Positions 1 to 6,913 of a stretch of 64,000 nucleotides of DNA are shown here, one piece after another. This DNA comes from Branchiibius sp. NY16-3462-2. GTDB lineage: Bacteria > Actinomycetota > Actinomycetes > Actinomycetales > Dermatophilaceae. The notes under the pieces were generated by a model. The model was given only the letters and a program-made list of their open reading frames with translations, was not told where the DNA came from and did no database searches. Location of the stretch: positions 1 through 64,000 of the forward strand of contig NZ_LVCF01000001.1 of NCBI RefSeq assembly GCF_001594145.1. The letters are read 5' to 3'. Each line of letters begins with the position of its first letter. Position 1 is the stretch's first letter. The translations under genes were made by a program, and so were the position numbers.

Positions 1-343
1 GGCCCGGGCGCACCGCAAACCCATTGACACCATTGTCCATTCGGACCGGGGCACTCAGTACACGTCCTGGCTGTTTGGTAGCCGGTTGCGTCAGGCAGGG
101 TTATTGGGCTCGATGGGCAAGGTCGCGACGTGTTACGACAACGCTTTGATGGAGTCCTTCTTTGGGTCGATGCAGATCGAGTTGCTGGACCGCAGGCTAT
201 GGGAGGACAAGGACCAGTTGGCCAAGGCGATCTTCGAGTGGATCGAGGCCTGGTACAACCCCTACCGGCGCCACTCGGCGCTGGGCTACCGATCCCCGGT
301 CGAGTACGAAGATCTTCACAACCGTGCCGCGGCTGCGGCATGA
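1..343 (+). CDS. IS3-family transposase, C-terminal part (5' end outside window)
   Basis: The open frame runs in from the window edge (codons from base 2) and stops at 341-343, giving 113 residues. It shows the second half of the DDE integrase core: the second catalytic Asp in HSDRGTQYTS and the catalytic Glu in NALMESFF. They are separated by 35 residues, the spacing typical of IS3 OrfB. The C-terminal signature WYNPYRRHSALGYRSP is characteristic of the family. A TTG at 86 could be taken as a start, but the frame clearly continues upstream through the catalytic Asp. Whether an OrfA with programmed frameshifting precedes it cannot be seen. Confidence 0.92.
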   Translation, partial: ARAHRKPIDTIVHSDRGTQYTSWLFGSRLRQAGLLGSMGKVATCYDNALMESFFGSMQIELLDRRLWEDKDQLAKAIFEWIEAWYNPYRRHSALGYRSPVEYEDLHNRAAAAA

Positions 344-355
344 TCAACCAACCGA

Positions 356-383
356 AACCGTCCGAGAGACCGGGTACAGGTCA
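356..383 (-). repeat. candidate right terminal inverted repeat of the IS element
   Basis: Read inward on the minus strand this 28-mer begins TGACCTGTACCCGG. IS3-family ends begin with TG and lie close behind the transposase stop, here 13 bases after it. The matching left end is outside the window, so the assignment rests on position and the TG terminus. Confidence 0.45.
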
Positions 384-714
384 GATGTCCCTGGGGGATT
401 TCCGCCGGGACACAGCTTTGTTGGACAGTGCGACCCGACTCCTACACCCAAGCAGCCACCAAGATCGGCGGGCGAAGTGTCCGCAAGGGAGGCAGTGCCG
501 CCAAACCGACGAGCGGGCGTGGATGCGAAGGCGGCACGTAAGTGGGCCGGGGCCGAGCGACAAGATCGCGTGTCCGCTCGATCCGTACTCGTCGTACTCC
601 ATTGTTCCCTGCCGCCACGGACCCTGGCAATCAACAGCCGCACGACCGGAGTCAAGCGAACGACATACGTGCAGGCGCCCCGCCCGCGGCGACGCGTGGG
701 TACGTGATCGGTTC
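384..714. other. intergenic stretch with no supported gene
   Basis: No frame here has a recognisable domain or a convincing ribosome-binding site. The open frames on both strands look like chance products of high GC content. The stretch may be insertion-site debris next to the IS end. Confidence 0.5.
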
Positions 715-751
715 TTCCGTATACCCTATGGATGACATAGGGTATACGGAA
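715..751. repeat. perfect 16-bp inverted repeat, 5-base spacer
   Basis: TTCCGTATACCCTATG at 715-730 is matched exactly by its reverse complement at 736-751, around the spacer GATGA. The arms are AT-richer than the surroundings. No T tract follows on either strand, so it is a weak candidate for an intrinsic terminator. It lies 43 bases before the start of the secreted-protein gene at 795, a position that suits an operator or a cruciform-forming site. Confidence 0.85.
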
Positions 752-794
752 GGCGGTTTCGCGCAAAGAAGTTCAAGCACCCGGTGGAGACGAA

Positions 795-1364
795 ATGCAG
801 CATCGGCTAGGCCGACTACTCGGGGCGACTTCCATCGCTGCAATGGCCTTTGCGGGCACCGCTTCACCAGCCAACGCCGCTCTACCTTCGGGGCCGCCGG
901 CAGCTAGTGCATATGGCATCCTGCCCGATAGTCAGCCGGAGCCACCGGGCGGAAGGCCAACGGTTGCAGAATGCCTGGCGTACGGCAATATCGAGAATTG
1001 GATCATTCTCGACGAGTTTGACCACGATACCGAGGTGAATTGTGGCGCCGTCCGTCATATGAGGTCGAGCCAGCACGCGCCAGACGAGTACACACTAGAG
1101 ACAATCCGGAAGACGATTGGGCTTGGATTCAATACCCGCCAACCGTCTAAATCTAATTCCACCAACTGGGATTATACGGTTGTTTTTTCGTACAGCGGCA
1201 GGGTTCCGGATGGACATTACAGGGCCCACGTGATTGTTAACAGGTACAACGGTACCGTCGTTACGGCCTACATCGACAGTAATCTCTGGAGAGCCGGCGC
1301 GTATGGGATCGGCCTTGGCGGGAGCGGCGGTGATGGGGTTGCAAGAGCTACGCCTCGGATTTGA
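795..1364 (+). CDS. small secreted protein, unknown; possible BECR-like nuclease fold
   Basis: This is a 189-residue protein with a clear Sec signal peptide: positive start, hydrophobic core and an ANA cleavage site near residue 28. The mature part has two cysteines (about 60 and 83) that could form a disulfide. GGAGA at 786-790 precedes the ATG. The C-terminal half has His88 and His94, then a helix (TLETIRKTIGLG) and strands including HVIVNRYNGTVVTAY. That order recalls BECR-fold toxin domains such as bacterial EndoU types, where a His-rich helix precedes strands ending in VVTAY-like segments. This is pattern resemblance only; no family is confirmed. Base composition is lower in GC than the housekeeping genes, and the next ORF overlaps its 3' end, suggesting a transferred gene pair. 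Confidence 0.7.
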   Translation: MQHRLGRLLGATSIAAMAFAGTASPANAALPSGPPAASAYGILPDSQPEPPGGRPTVAECLAYGNIENWIILDEFDHDTEVNCGAVRHMRSSQHAPDEYTLETIRKTIGLGFNTRQPSKSNSTNWDYTVVFSYSGRVPDGHYRAHVIVNRYNGTVVTAYIDSNLWRAGAYGIGLGGSGGDGVARATPRI

Positions 1365-1743
1365 GCTTGAGGCGTACGGCCTGATGCGGGTCACCCTGTC
1401 GACGCCAGATGACGTAGCTTCGTTTAGGGCGTCATACGTCTCGGATGTTTTGTCGACTTTGCTCGCGGCTGTACGATCTGTAGTCGACGGTGAGGCGAAG
1501 ATTTCGTCCGTGGGGTTATACAGAGAACCAGAAGGTGCAATGTTCACCTTCGTTGTGCGCAGGAACAAAATTGAACTGTGGATTGATGACTCCTCTCAAC
1601 AGACCAGTCCTCAACTATTCGGTAAATTCGATCCACGCGAACTTAGCAATGCTGTTCTCGATGGCATTCGATCAATCGACCGCCGATCCTACTCCGAATT
1701 GTGGCCCACCCACGACTATCCTGCGGAAGCGGAAGTAAGCTAA
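1333..1743 (+). CDS. hypothetical protein overlapping the secreted-protein gene; possible partner
   Basis: This is a 136-residue soluble protein without a signal peptide or known motif. I chose ATG 1333 because GGAG at 1321-1324 lies 8 bases upstream; the frame is open further up but has no better start. It overlaps the preceding gene by 32 bases, so the two are translationally coupled. Alternating hydrophobic residues and acidic patches (for example VVRRNKIELWIDDSS) suggest a compact mixed alpha/beta cytoplasmic protein. An immunity protein for the secreted product is one possibility, from arrangement only. Codon use is AT-richer than the neighbours. Confidence 0.6.
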   Translation: MGLQELRLGFELEAYGLMRVTLSTPDDVASFRASYVSDVLSTLLAAVRSVVDGEAKISSVGLYREPEGAMFTFVVRRNKIELWIDDSSQQTSPQLFGKFDPRELSNAVLDGIRSIDRRSYSELWPTHDYPAEAEVS

Positions 1744-1984
1744 GGGAACTCCCCCTCTGGACCGAGACTGTTTCCTTTGCCCACACATCAGTTCGTCGTG
1801 AATGGCTGAAGCTGGGTGCTTGATTGTGGGTCCCGCGAGCCCTGCACGCTTCAATCGACCACCGCTGCCCGGAGCACCTCGATCCAAGCGGCGATCCAAG
1901 CGGCGAAGTGAGGTCCACCGCGAGCAATTCTTCGACGGCAGCCGTCACGGCCTACTCAACAGCGGTCGCCGCGCTTGCTCTAGT
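1744..1984. other. intergenic stretch, no supported gene
   Basis: No frame carries a recognisable domain. The only structure seen is a perfect 12-base tandem duplication at 1880-1903. The 3' part leads into the promoter of the XRE gene. Confidence 0.5.
1880..1903. repeat. 12-bp tandem duplication
   Basis: The unit CGATCCAAGCGG occurs twice head to tail without mismatch. Two units are too few to call a functional iteron array; slippage is the simplest explanation. Confidence 0.8.
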
Positions 1985-2013
1985 TTGCGTTTGCTAACTA
2001 CAGCAAGCATACT
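1985..2013 (+). promoter_or_regulatory. promoter with internal inverted repeat for the XRE-hbhA pair
   Basis: A -35-like TTGCGT (1985-1990) and a -10-like CATACT (2008-2013) are 17 bases apart. The spacer contains the inverted repeat TTGCT (1991-1995) and AGCAA (2002-2006). A longer pair, GCTTGCT at 1973-1979 and AGCAAGC at 2002-2008, overlaps it. The -10 box ends 6 bases before the ATG, indicating a leaderless mRNA. An operator between -35 and -10 fits autorepression by the XRE protein. Confidence 0.55.
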
Positions 2014-2019
2014 GGAGTC

Positions 2020-2385
2020 ATGGCCCCCAACCCGCTGCAGCTACCAGGGACTCTTGGTGAGTTCCTGAAGGAGCAGCGACAGTCCGCGCAGATGTCTCTT
2101 CGGCAACTGTCCGAACTGGCTGGTGTCTCGAACCCCTATCTGTCGCAGATCGAGCGCGGGGTCAAGAAGCCCAGCGCCGAGATCCTGCAGCAGATCGCCA
2201 AAGCCCTCCAGGTTTCGGCGGAGACCCTCTACGTGCACGCCGGGATCCTCGACGAGGAGCGATCCGTCATGACCGCGCACGAGATCGACGTACGAGCCGC
2301 GATCGCCGCCGATCCGGCACTCACCGCCAAACAGCGCAAGACCTTGATCGATGTGTACGAGTCGTTCATCGACGACTCCGTCTGA
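2020..2385 (+). CDS. XRE-family HTH regulator (Rv0474-like)
   Basis: This 121-residue protein has an N-terminal Cro/C1-type helix-turn-helix at about residues 10-66 (LRQLSELAGVSNPYLSQIER is the recognition region). A short helical C-terminal part follows, with TAKQRKTLIDVYESF. It is cytoplasmic and DNA-binding. The gene lies 22 bases upstream of the HbhA-like gene, the same pairing as Rv0474-Rv0475 in M. tuberculosis. The inverted repeat in its promoter suggests autoregulation and joint control of both genes. GGAG lies only 2 bases before the ATG, so a leaderless start is more likely than a Shine-Dalgarno start. Confidence 0.88.
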   Translation: MAPNPLQLPGTLGEFLKEQRQSAQMSLRQLSELAGVSNPYLSQIERGVKKPSAEILQQIAKALQVSAETLYVHAGILDEERSVMTAHEIDVRAAIAADPALTAKQRKTLIDVYESFIDDSV

Positions 2386-2407
2386 CAAACCACCCAAAGG
2401 AGAAGAC

Positions 2408-3118
2408 ATGCCCGTTCTGGACACCCTGAAGATTGATGCCGCTCCCCTCTACGCCGTCGTCGGCGCCGGTGACCTGGCCGCCGAGAAGGTGCGCGAGGTC
2501 GCCGACGACCTGACCGCCCGTGCGGACAAGGCTCGTGCCGACCTCGCACCGGCCAAGCTGCAGACCAAGGTCGAGGAACTGGCCGACCAGGCCGGCGACC
2601 TGCCGACCAAGCTGTTCGGCTTCGTCAAGTCGCTGCCGGCCAACGCTGCCGACCAGGCCGCGAACGTCACCGACGCCGTGACCGAGGGCTACGAGGACCT
2701 GACCGCCCGCGGCGAGAAGCTGATTGAGCGCGTGCGCACCCAGCGTGCGACCAAGGAACTGATCGACCAGGCCGGTTCCACCCTGTCGCAGGCCAAGGGC
2801 GCCGTGACCACCGCCAAGGACGCCGCCGAGCAGATCGAGCGTTCCGCCAAGGCCACGGTGACCACCGGTCGCCACCAGGCCGAGAAGCTGCTCGACGTCG
2901 TCATCTCCGCGAACGAGGAGGAGGCCGAGGTCATCAAGGCGCAGGCCGAGACGGCCGTCAAGAAGACCCGCACGGCCGCTAAGCGGACGGCGACCACGAC
3001 CAAGCGCGCCACGAAGCGCACCGCGACCGCCACCAAGGGCGCGAACACCAGCGCCCGCAAGACCGCGACCAGCGCGCGCAAAGCGGCTGCCGCGACCGCC
3101 AAGAAGGTCGGCGACTGA
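2408..3118 (+). CDS. hbhA: HbhA-like protein with Lys/Ala-rich C-terminal tail
   Basis: The protein has 236 residues from ATG 2408, chosen for AAAGGAG (2396-2402) just upstream. Residues 1-170 are almost entirely amphipathic helix, resembling the coiled-coil region of mycobacterial heparin-binding hemagglutinin and including APLYAVVGAGDLA near the start. From about residue 178 the chain becomes Lys/Arg/Ala/Thr-rich (KRTATTTKRATKRTATATK and similar), the basic tail that in HbhA binds sulfated glycans. There is no signal peptide, as in HbhA, which also reaches the surface without one. Tail repeats here are Thr-rich rather than the Pro-rich KKAAPA repeats of mycobacteria. Binding polyanions or DNA, histone-like, is the main alternative. 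Confidence 0.7.
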   Translation: MPVLDTLKIDAAPLYAVVGAGDLAAEKVREVADDLTARADKARADLAPAKLQTKVEELADQAGDLPTKLFGFVKSLPANAADQAANVTDAVTEGYEDLTARGEKLIERVRTQRATKELIDQAGSTLSQAKGAVTTAKDAAEQIERSAKATVTTGRHQAEKLLDVVISANEEEAEVIKAQAETAVKKTRTAAKRTATTTKRATKRTATATKGANTSARKTATSARKAAAATAKKVGD

Positions 3119-3134
3119 CCCTGTCACCTGACGA

Positions 3135-3166
3135 AACGCCCTGCCACCCAACGGTGGCGGGGCGTT
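3135..3166. terminator. terminator hairpin between hbhA and the converging oxidoreductase gene
   Basis: AACGCCCTGCCACC (3135-3148) pairs with GGTGGCGGGGCGTT (3153-3166), a 14-bp stem with one wobble pair and the loop CAAC. It lies 16 bases after the hbhA stop and 1 base beyond the stop of the minus-strand gene, so it can serve both. No long U tract follows, as is common in high-GC actinobacteria. Confidence 0.8.
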
Positions 3167-3167
3167 G

Positions 3168-4739
3168 TCACGTCACCGTGACGTTGATCGTGTGCCAGCC
3201 GGTTGCTCCGTCAGGCGCGGGTGGAGCCAGCGCGCTGGTCTGGACCGTGCCGTCCCCGTCGGTGGCACGGACCGCGATCTGGTGCGAACCCGCAGAGGCG
3301 TCCCACTCGTAGACCCACTGCCGCCACGCGTCGACCGTCGCGTCCGCGGCGAGCCGCGCGTCGACCCACGGGCCGTCGTCGATCCGCACCTGGACCCCTT
3401 TGATGCCCACGTGCTGACGCCACGCGATACCCGCCACCGCCACCTTGCCAGCGGAAACCGTTGCGCCATCAGCGGGTACGTCGATCCGTGAGCCGGTCTT
3501 GACCGGGCCTTTCGCCGACCAACCGCGAGGTGTCCAGTAACCCTGGTCATCGGCGTACGTCGTCACTTTGAGCTCGGTGACCCACTTGGTGGCGCTGACG
3601 TACCCATAGAGCCCGGGCACCACCATCCGCACCGGGAACCCGTGATCGACCGGTAGCGGCTCCCCGTTCATCCCCACGGCCAGCAGCGCGTTGCGCCCGT
3701 CGGTGAGCGCGGTCAGCGGGGTCCCCGCGGTCCAGCCGTCGGTGCTGGTCGACAGCACCATGTCGGCTCCGGCTTTGGGACCGGCCAGGGCCAGCAGGTC
3801 GCGCACCGGCCACCCGGTCCACACGGCGTTCCCGGTCAGGTCGCCGCCCACCTCGTTGGAGACGCACATCAGCGTCACCACCGCTTCCTGCAAGGGCTTG
3901 GCGATCAACTCCGCCCACGTCAGCGTCACCTCGCGCTCGACCATGCCGGTCACCTTCAGGGACCAGGTTGCCGGGTCGACTTCCGGCGGGCTGAGCGCCG
4001 TGTCGATCCGATAGAACTGATCAGCAGGTACGACGAACGGCACCACCCCGGCGACCCTCACCGAGGCGTCGGCCGGGATCCGCACCTTCGACACCGGTGT
4101 GGGCACCTTGAAGGCCGATCGCGCGGCCGCGACGGCACGGGTCGTCCCGCTGACTGCCTGCCCGGCCAACGCCGCGATCCCCGCCCCGACCAGCGACACC
4201 GCACTCAGCTGCAGCACCGTTCGTCGATCGGGGGCCACCTGGTCGGCGGCCGGTTGCAGGCGGGCACGGCATGCGTGCAGCAGCGCCAGCCCGAGGCCAC
4301 CGCCCAGGAGCGTTGGCACGGCATCGGTTCCTGAGGCCCCGGGTCGGGTCAGAACGGCCGCGAGCGCGACTGCCAGCAGCACCACGAAGGCGACGAAGGC
4401 GGCCGTTGGTCGCCGCGCCATGAGGACACCGACCCCGGCGGCGAGCGCCGTGAGCACGATGGCCATCCCGGTCAGTAGGGCCACCTTGTCCGCGGTACCG
4501 AACACGTTGACCGCGAAGGTTTTCAACCACGCGGGGGTGTGGTCGATGAACGTCTCTCCGACCGCGAGCACCGGCGACCCGGTGCCGCCGATCCAGCCGA
4601 AGCGCACCATCACACCGGCGATGAACTCGGCGACCCCGAGGGTGAGCGCGCCGGCCGCGACACCGACCAGCGCCCAACCGAACCAGCCGCGATCCGGGCG
4701 GGTCTGCGTGCTGGGCTGGGGTTCGGTGCGCGTGCTCAT
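3168..4739 (-). CDS. membrane-bound molybdopterin oxidoreductase, sulfite-oxidase family
   Basis: This 523-residue protein has about five hydrophobic segments in residues 20-200. A sulfite-oxidase-type molybdopterin domain follows (about 215-420), then a Mo-cofactor dimerisation domain at the C-terminus (about 425-523). The molybdenum ligand is probably Cys292 in LMCVSNEVGG. No haem or b5 domain is visible, so electrons must pass to an unknown partner. The N-terminal membrane part would place the catalytic domain outside the membrane. The start codon overlaps the rdgB stop by 4 bases (ATGA), putting it last in the rph-rdgB run. The substrate cannot be told from sequence; sulfite or S/N-oxides are family options. 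Confidence 0.87.
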   Translation of the reverse strand: MSTRTEPQPSTQTRPDRGWFGWALVGVAAGALTLGVAEFIAGVMVRFGWIGGTGSPVLAVGETFIDHTPAWLKTFAVNVFGTADKVALLTGMAIVLTALAAGVGVLMARRPTAAFVAFVVLLAVALAAVLTRPGASGTDAVPTLLGGGLGLALLHACRARLQPAADQVAPDRRTVLQLSAVSLVGAGIAALAGQAVSGTTRAVAAARSAFKVPTPVSKVRIPADASVRVAGVVPFVVPADQFYRIDTALSPPEVDPATWSLKVTGMVEREVTLTWAELIAKPLQEAVVTLMCVSNEVGGDLTGNAVWTGWPVRDLLALAGPKAGADMVLSTSTDGWTAGTPLTALTDGRNALLAVGMNGEPLPVDHGFPVRMVVPGLYGYVSATKWVTELKVTTYADDQGYWTPRGWSAKGPVKTGSRIDVPADGATVSAGKVAVAGIAWRQHVGIKGVQVRIDDGPWVDARLAADATVDAWRQWVYEWDASAGSHQIAVRATDGDGTVQTSALAPPAPDGATGWHTINVTVT

Positions 4740-5344
4740 GTCAGCAGTGTGACCAGATCGGGCAGTACCGCGCGGAACGCGTTGCCTCGATGGGAGATGG
4801 CGTTCTTCTCCTCGTTGCTGAACTGCGCCAGTGTGCGCCCGTCGGGCAGTTCGAAGATGGGGTCGTAGCCGAAGCCGTTGGTGCCCCGCTGGTCACGGGT
4901 CAACCGGCCGCGCACTTCACCGAAATGCACCCGCTGCGTGCCGTCGGGGAGCGCCAGGACGACGCAACTGACGAAGCGTGCGGTGAGTTGCTCGACCGGC
5001 ACGTCGATCGTCTGCGCGAGCAGCAGGTCGATGTTGGCCTGGTCGGCTCCGTGCGTGCCGGACCACAGCGCAGAAAAGACACCCGGGCAGTCGCCGAGAA
5101 TATCGACGCACAGGCCTGAATCATCAGCAATAGCAGGCAGATTCGTCGCCTGGGCAACAGCGTGTGCCTTCAGCGACGCGTTCTGCTCGAAGGTGACCCC
5201 GCTCTCCACCGTCTCCTCGACCTCGGGGAACGACTCCCCCACGCTGACCACGTCGAGACCGGCCAGCTGCGGCACCTGCGCCACCAGCTGCCGCAGCTCG
5301 CGCAGCTTGCCCGCGTTGCGCGTCGCGAGAACTAACGTGCTCAC
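4736..5344 (-). CDS. rdgB: non-canonical purine NTP pyrophosphatase RdgB/HAM1
   Basis: The enzyme hydrolyses dITP, ITP and XTP to monophosphates, keeping deaminated purines out of nucleic acids. It has 202 residues, normal for the family. Motifs seen are LATRNAGKLREL at the N-terminus, ADDSGLCVD, the substrate loop GTNGFGYDPIF and SHRGNAFR near the C-terminus. Its start overlaps the rph stop by 4 bases, and the same rph-rdgB order occurs in mycobacteria. It is cytoplasmic and translationally coupled on both sides. Confidence 0.97.
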   Translation of the reverse strand: MSTLVLATRNAGKLRELRQLVAQVPQLAGLDVVSVGESFPEVEETVESGVTFEQNASLKAHAVAQATNLPAIADDSGLCVDILGDCPGVFSALWSGTHGADQANIDLLLAQTIDVPVEQLTARFVSCVVLALPDGTQRVHFGEVRGRLTRDQRGTNGFGYDPIFELPDGRTLAQFSNEEKNAISHRGNAFRAVLPDLVTLLT

Positions 5345-6096
5345 ACGACCCGCTCCCGCGCCTCGACGGAGAGCGCTTCCTGCTGCAGCGACGTCAACGT
5401 CGCGATACCACCGGCAGCCAGGTCGAGCAGAGCGTTCAACTCGTCCCGGTCGAACGGCGCACCTTCTGCGGTGCCCTGCACCTCCACGAAACCGCCGGAG
5501 CCGGTCATCACCACGTTCATGTCGGTCTCGGCGGTGGAGTCCTCTGGATAGTCCAGGTCGAGCACCGGGACACCCCCGACGATGCCCACGCTGATCGCCG
5601 CGACGGAGTCGGTCAGCGGCTTGGCGTTCTTGGCAATCAGCCCGCGGGAACGGGCATCGGTGATCGCATCGGCCAGGGCGACGTACGCACCGGTGATGGA
5701 CGCCGTACGCGTGCCACCATCGGCCTGCAGCACGTCGCAGTCGACGACGATGGTGTTCTCACCCAGTGCACTGGTGTCGATGATCGCACGCAGGCTGCGC
5801 CCGATCAGGCGGGAGATCTCGTGGGTGCGCCCGCCCACCTTGCCCTTGCGGGATTCGCGGTCGCTGCGGGTGTTGGTGGAGCGCGGCAGCATCTCGTACT
5901 CACTGGTCACCCAACCGGTGCCCTGCCCCTTGAGCCAGCGCGGCACACCCTCGGTGAAGCTGGCCGCCACCAGCACCCGGGTGCGGCCGAACTCGATCAG
6001 GGCGCTGCCCTCGGCGTGGTCCAGCCAGTTGCGGGTGATGCGGATGTCGCGCAGTTGATCGGGAGCGCGACCGTCGTGTCGTGGGGTAACCGTCAT
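5341..6096 (-). CDS. rph: ribonuclease PH
   Basis: RNase PH is a phosphorolytic 3'-5' exoribonuclease that trims tRNA 3' ends. The protein has 251 residues, full length. Family features include the N-terminal RPLR-like region (APDQLRDIRITRNW), RSTNTRSDRES, GRTHEISRLIGRSLRA and the later GSGGFVEVQGTAEG. A TACGCT box at 6104-6109 lies 7 bases before the ATG, so the gene may also have its own leaderless promoter inside the run. It sits between the MBL hydrolase and rdgB, matching Rv1339-Rv1340-Rv1341. Confidence 0.97.
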   Translation of the reverse strand: MTVTPRHDGRAPDQLRDIRITRNWLDHAEGSALIEFGRTRVLVAASFTEGVPRWLKGQGTGWVTSEYEMLPRSTNTRSDRESRKGKVGGRTHEISRLIGRSLRAIIDTSALGENTIVVDCDVLQADGGTRTASITGAYVALADAITDARSRGLIAKNAKPLTDSVAAISVGIVGGVPVLDLDYPEDSTAETDMNVVMTGSGGFVEVQGTAEGAPFDRDELNALLDLAAGGIATLTSLQQEALSVEARERVV

Positions 6097-6103
6097 GGCT
6101 CCC

Positions 6104-6109
6104 AGCGTA
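6104..6109 (-). promoter_or_regulatory. -10 box for a leaderless rph start
   Basis: TACGCT on the minus strand ends 7 bases before the rph ATG, the spacing seen at other leaderless genes in this window. The intervening GGGAG could instead act as a very close Shine-Dalgarno. Confidence 0.4.
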
Positions 6110-6124
6110 GGTCGGCCGCTGGGC

Positions 6125-6913
6125 TCAGATCTCGTAGGTCTGGCCCGGGCGGGCGAGCTCGACCTCGCCCGGCCAGACCGCCGCCGCCTCGGCGACGCAG
6201 TCCGCCGGGTCGTTCCAGACCGGGATATGCGTCAGCATCAACCGCTTGACGTCCCCAGCACGTACGGCGGCCTTGGCCGCCCGCCGCCCCGACAGGTGGA
6301 TACCGGTGATGGTGTCGCGTTCCTCCTGGTAGGCCGAGTCGGTCAGCGCGAGGTCAGCGCCGGCCAGCAACTCGTCCAGGACGGGCGTGTCATCGGTGTC
6401 CCCGGTGTAGACCAGCACGCGGTCGTCGGCCGCCACGCGCACGCCGTACGCCTCCACAGGGTGGTTGACCCGGAACGGGGTGATACGGAACGGCCCGACG
6501 GTGAACGGTTCTTTGTGAGTGAGGACCCGGAAGTCGAACTCGGGGTCCATCCCGTGCGGGTCCTTGGACTCCGAGAGGGTCACCGCGTTGGCGCGCACCA
6601 GGCGGGCTGCGGTGTCCTGCGGGCCGTAGACCGGCAGTCGGCGGGTGTTCTCCGGGGAACGGGAGGGGTGGTACTTCTGCACGACGAACAGGCCGGTGAC
6701 GTCCATGCAGTGGTCCGGGTGCAGATGGGACAGCACCAGGGCGTCGATGTCGTGCAGATCGATCAGACGTTGCAGTGGGCCCAGGGCGCCGTTCCCGAGG
6801 TCGAGCACCAGGTTCCAGGTGCGCCCTTTGTGCTCGGCCTGCACCAGGTAACAAGAGGCGGGTGAGTCAGGCCCGGCGAAGGAGCCCGCACAGCCGACGA
6901 CAGTCAGACGCAT
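6125..6913 (-). CDS. MBL-fold metallohydrolase (Rv1339-like)
   Basis: This 262-residue metallo-beta-lactamase-fold enzyme carries the metal motif SHLHPDHCMD (HxHxDH). Further ligands are likely in YTGDTDDTP and near LTHIPVWND. Gene order murI - this gene - rph - rdgB equals M. tuberculosis Rv1338-Rv1341, where Rv1339 is reported as an atypical cyclic-nucleotide phosphodiesterase. RNase Z-like or phosphodiesterase activity are therefore the options, and sequence alone does not decide. The start shares its A with the murI stop (TGATG), so the two are coupled. Probably cytoplasmic. Confidence 0.9.
   Translation of the reverse strand: MRLTVVGCAGSFAGPDSPASCYLVQAEHKGRTWNLVLDLGNGALGPLQRLIDLHDIDALVLSHLHPDHCMDVTGLFVVQKYHPSRSPENTRRLPVYGPQDTAARLVRANAVTLSESKDPHGMDPEFDFRVLTHKEPFTVGPFRITPFRVNHPVEAYGVRVAADDRVLVYTGDTDDTPVLDELLAGADLALTDSAYQEERDTITGIHLSGRRAAKAAVRAGDVKRLMLTHIPVWNDPADCVAEAAAVWPGEVELARPGQTYEI

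Larger units (their letters stand above)
1..383 (+). mobile_element. right end of an IS3-family insertion sequence
   Basis: This stretch combines the C-terminal part of an IS3-type transposase with a plausible terminal inverted repeat just after the stop codon. The left end and most of the transposase lie outside the window, so completeness cannot be judged. It borders a patch of unusual genes, consistent with local insertion activity. Confidence 0.75.

Noticed and set aside
344..766. Minus-strand frame of about 140 residues between the IS end and the secreted protein
   Set aside because: Composition is Arg/Pro/Thr-rich without a domain; it spans the candidate IS repeat and the 37-bp palindrome.
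1880..1903. Tandem 12-mers as iterons of a replication origin or attachment site
   Set aside because: Only two copies and no replication or integrase gene nearby.
1802..2068. Plus-strand frame running into the XRE gene
   Set aside because: No ribosome-binding site, no domain, and it crosses the XRE promoter in another frame.
2366..3151. Minus-strand frame opposite hbhA
   Set aside because: Gly/Leu/Arg-rich mirror of the repetitive hbhA codons; no start signal and no domain.
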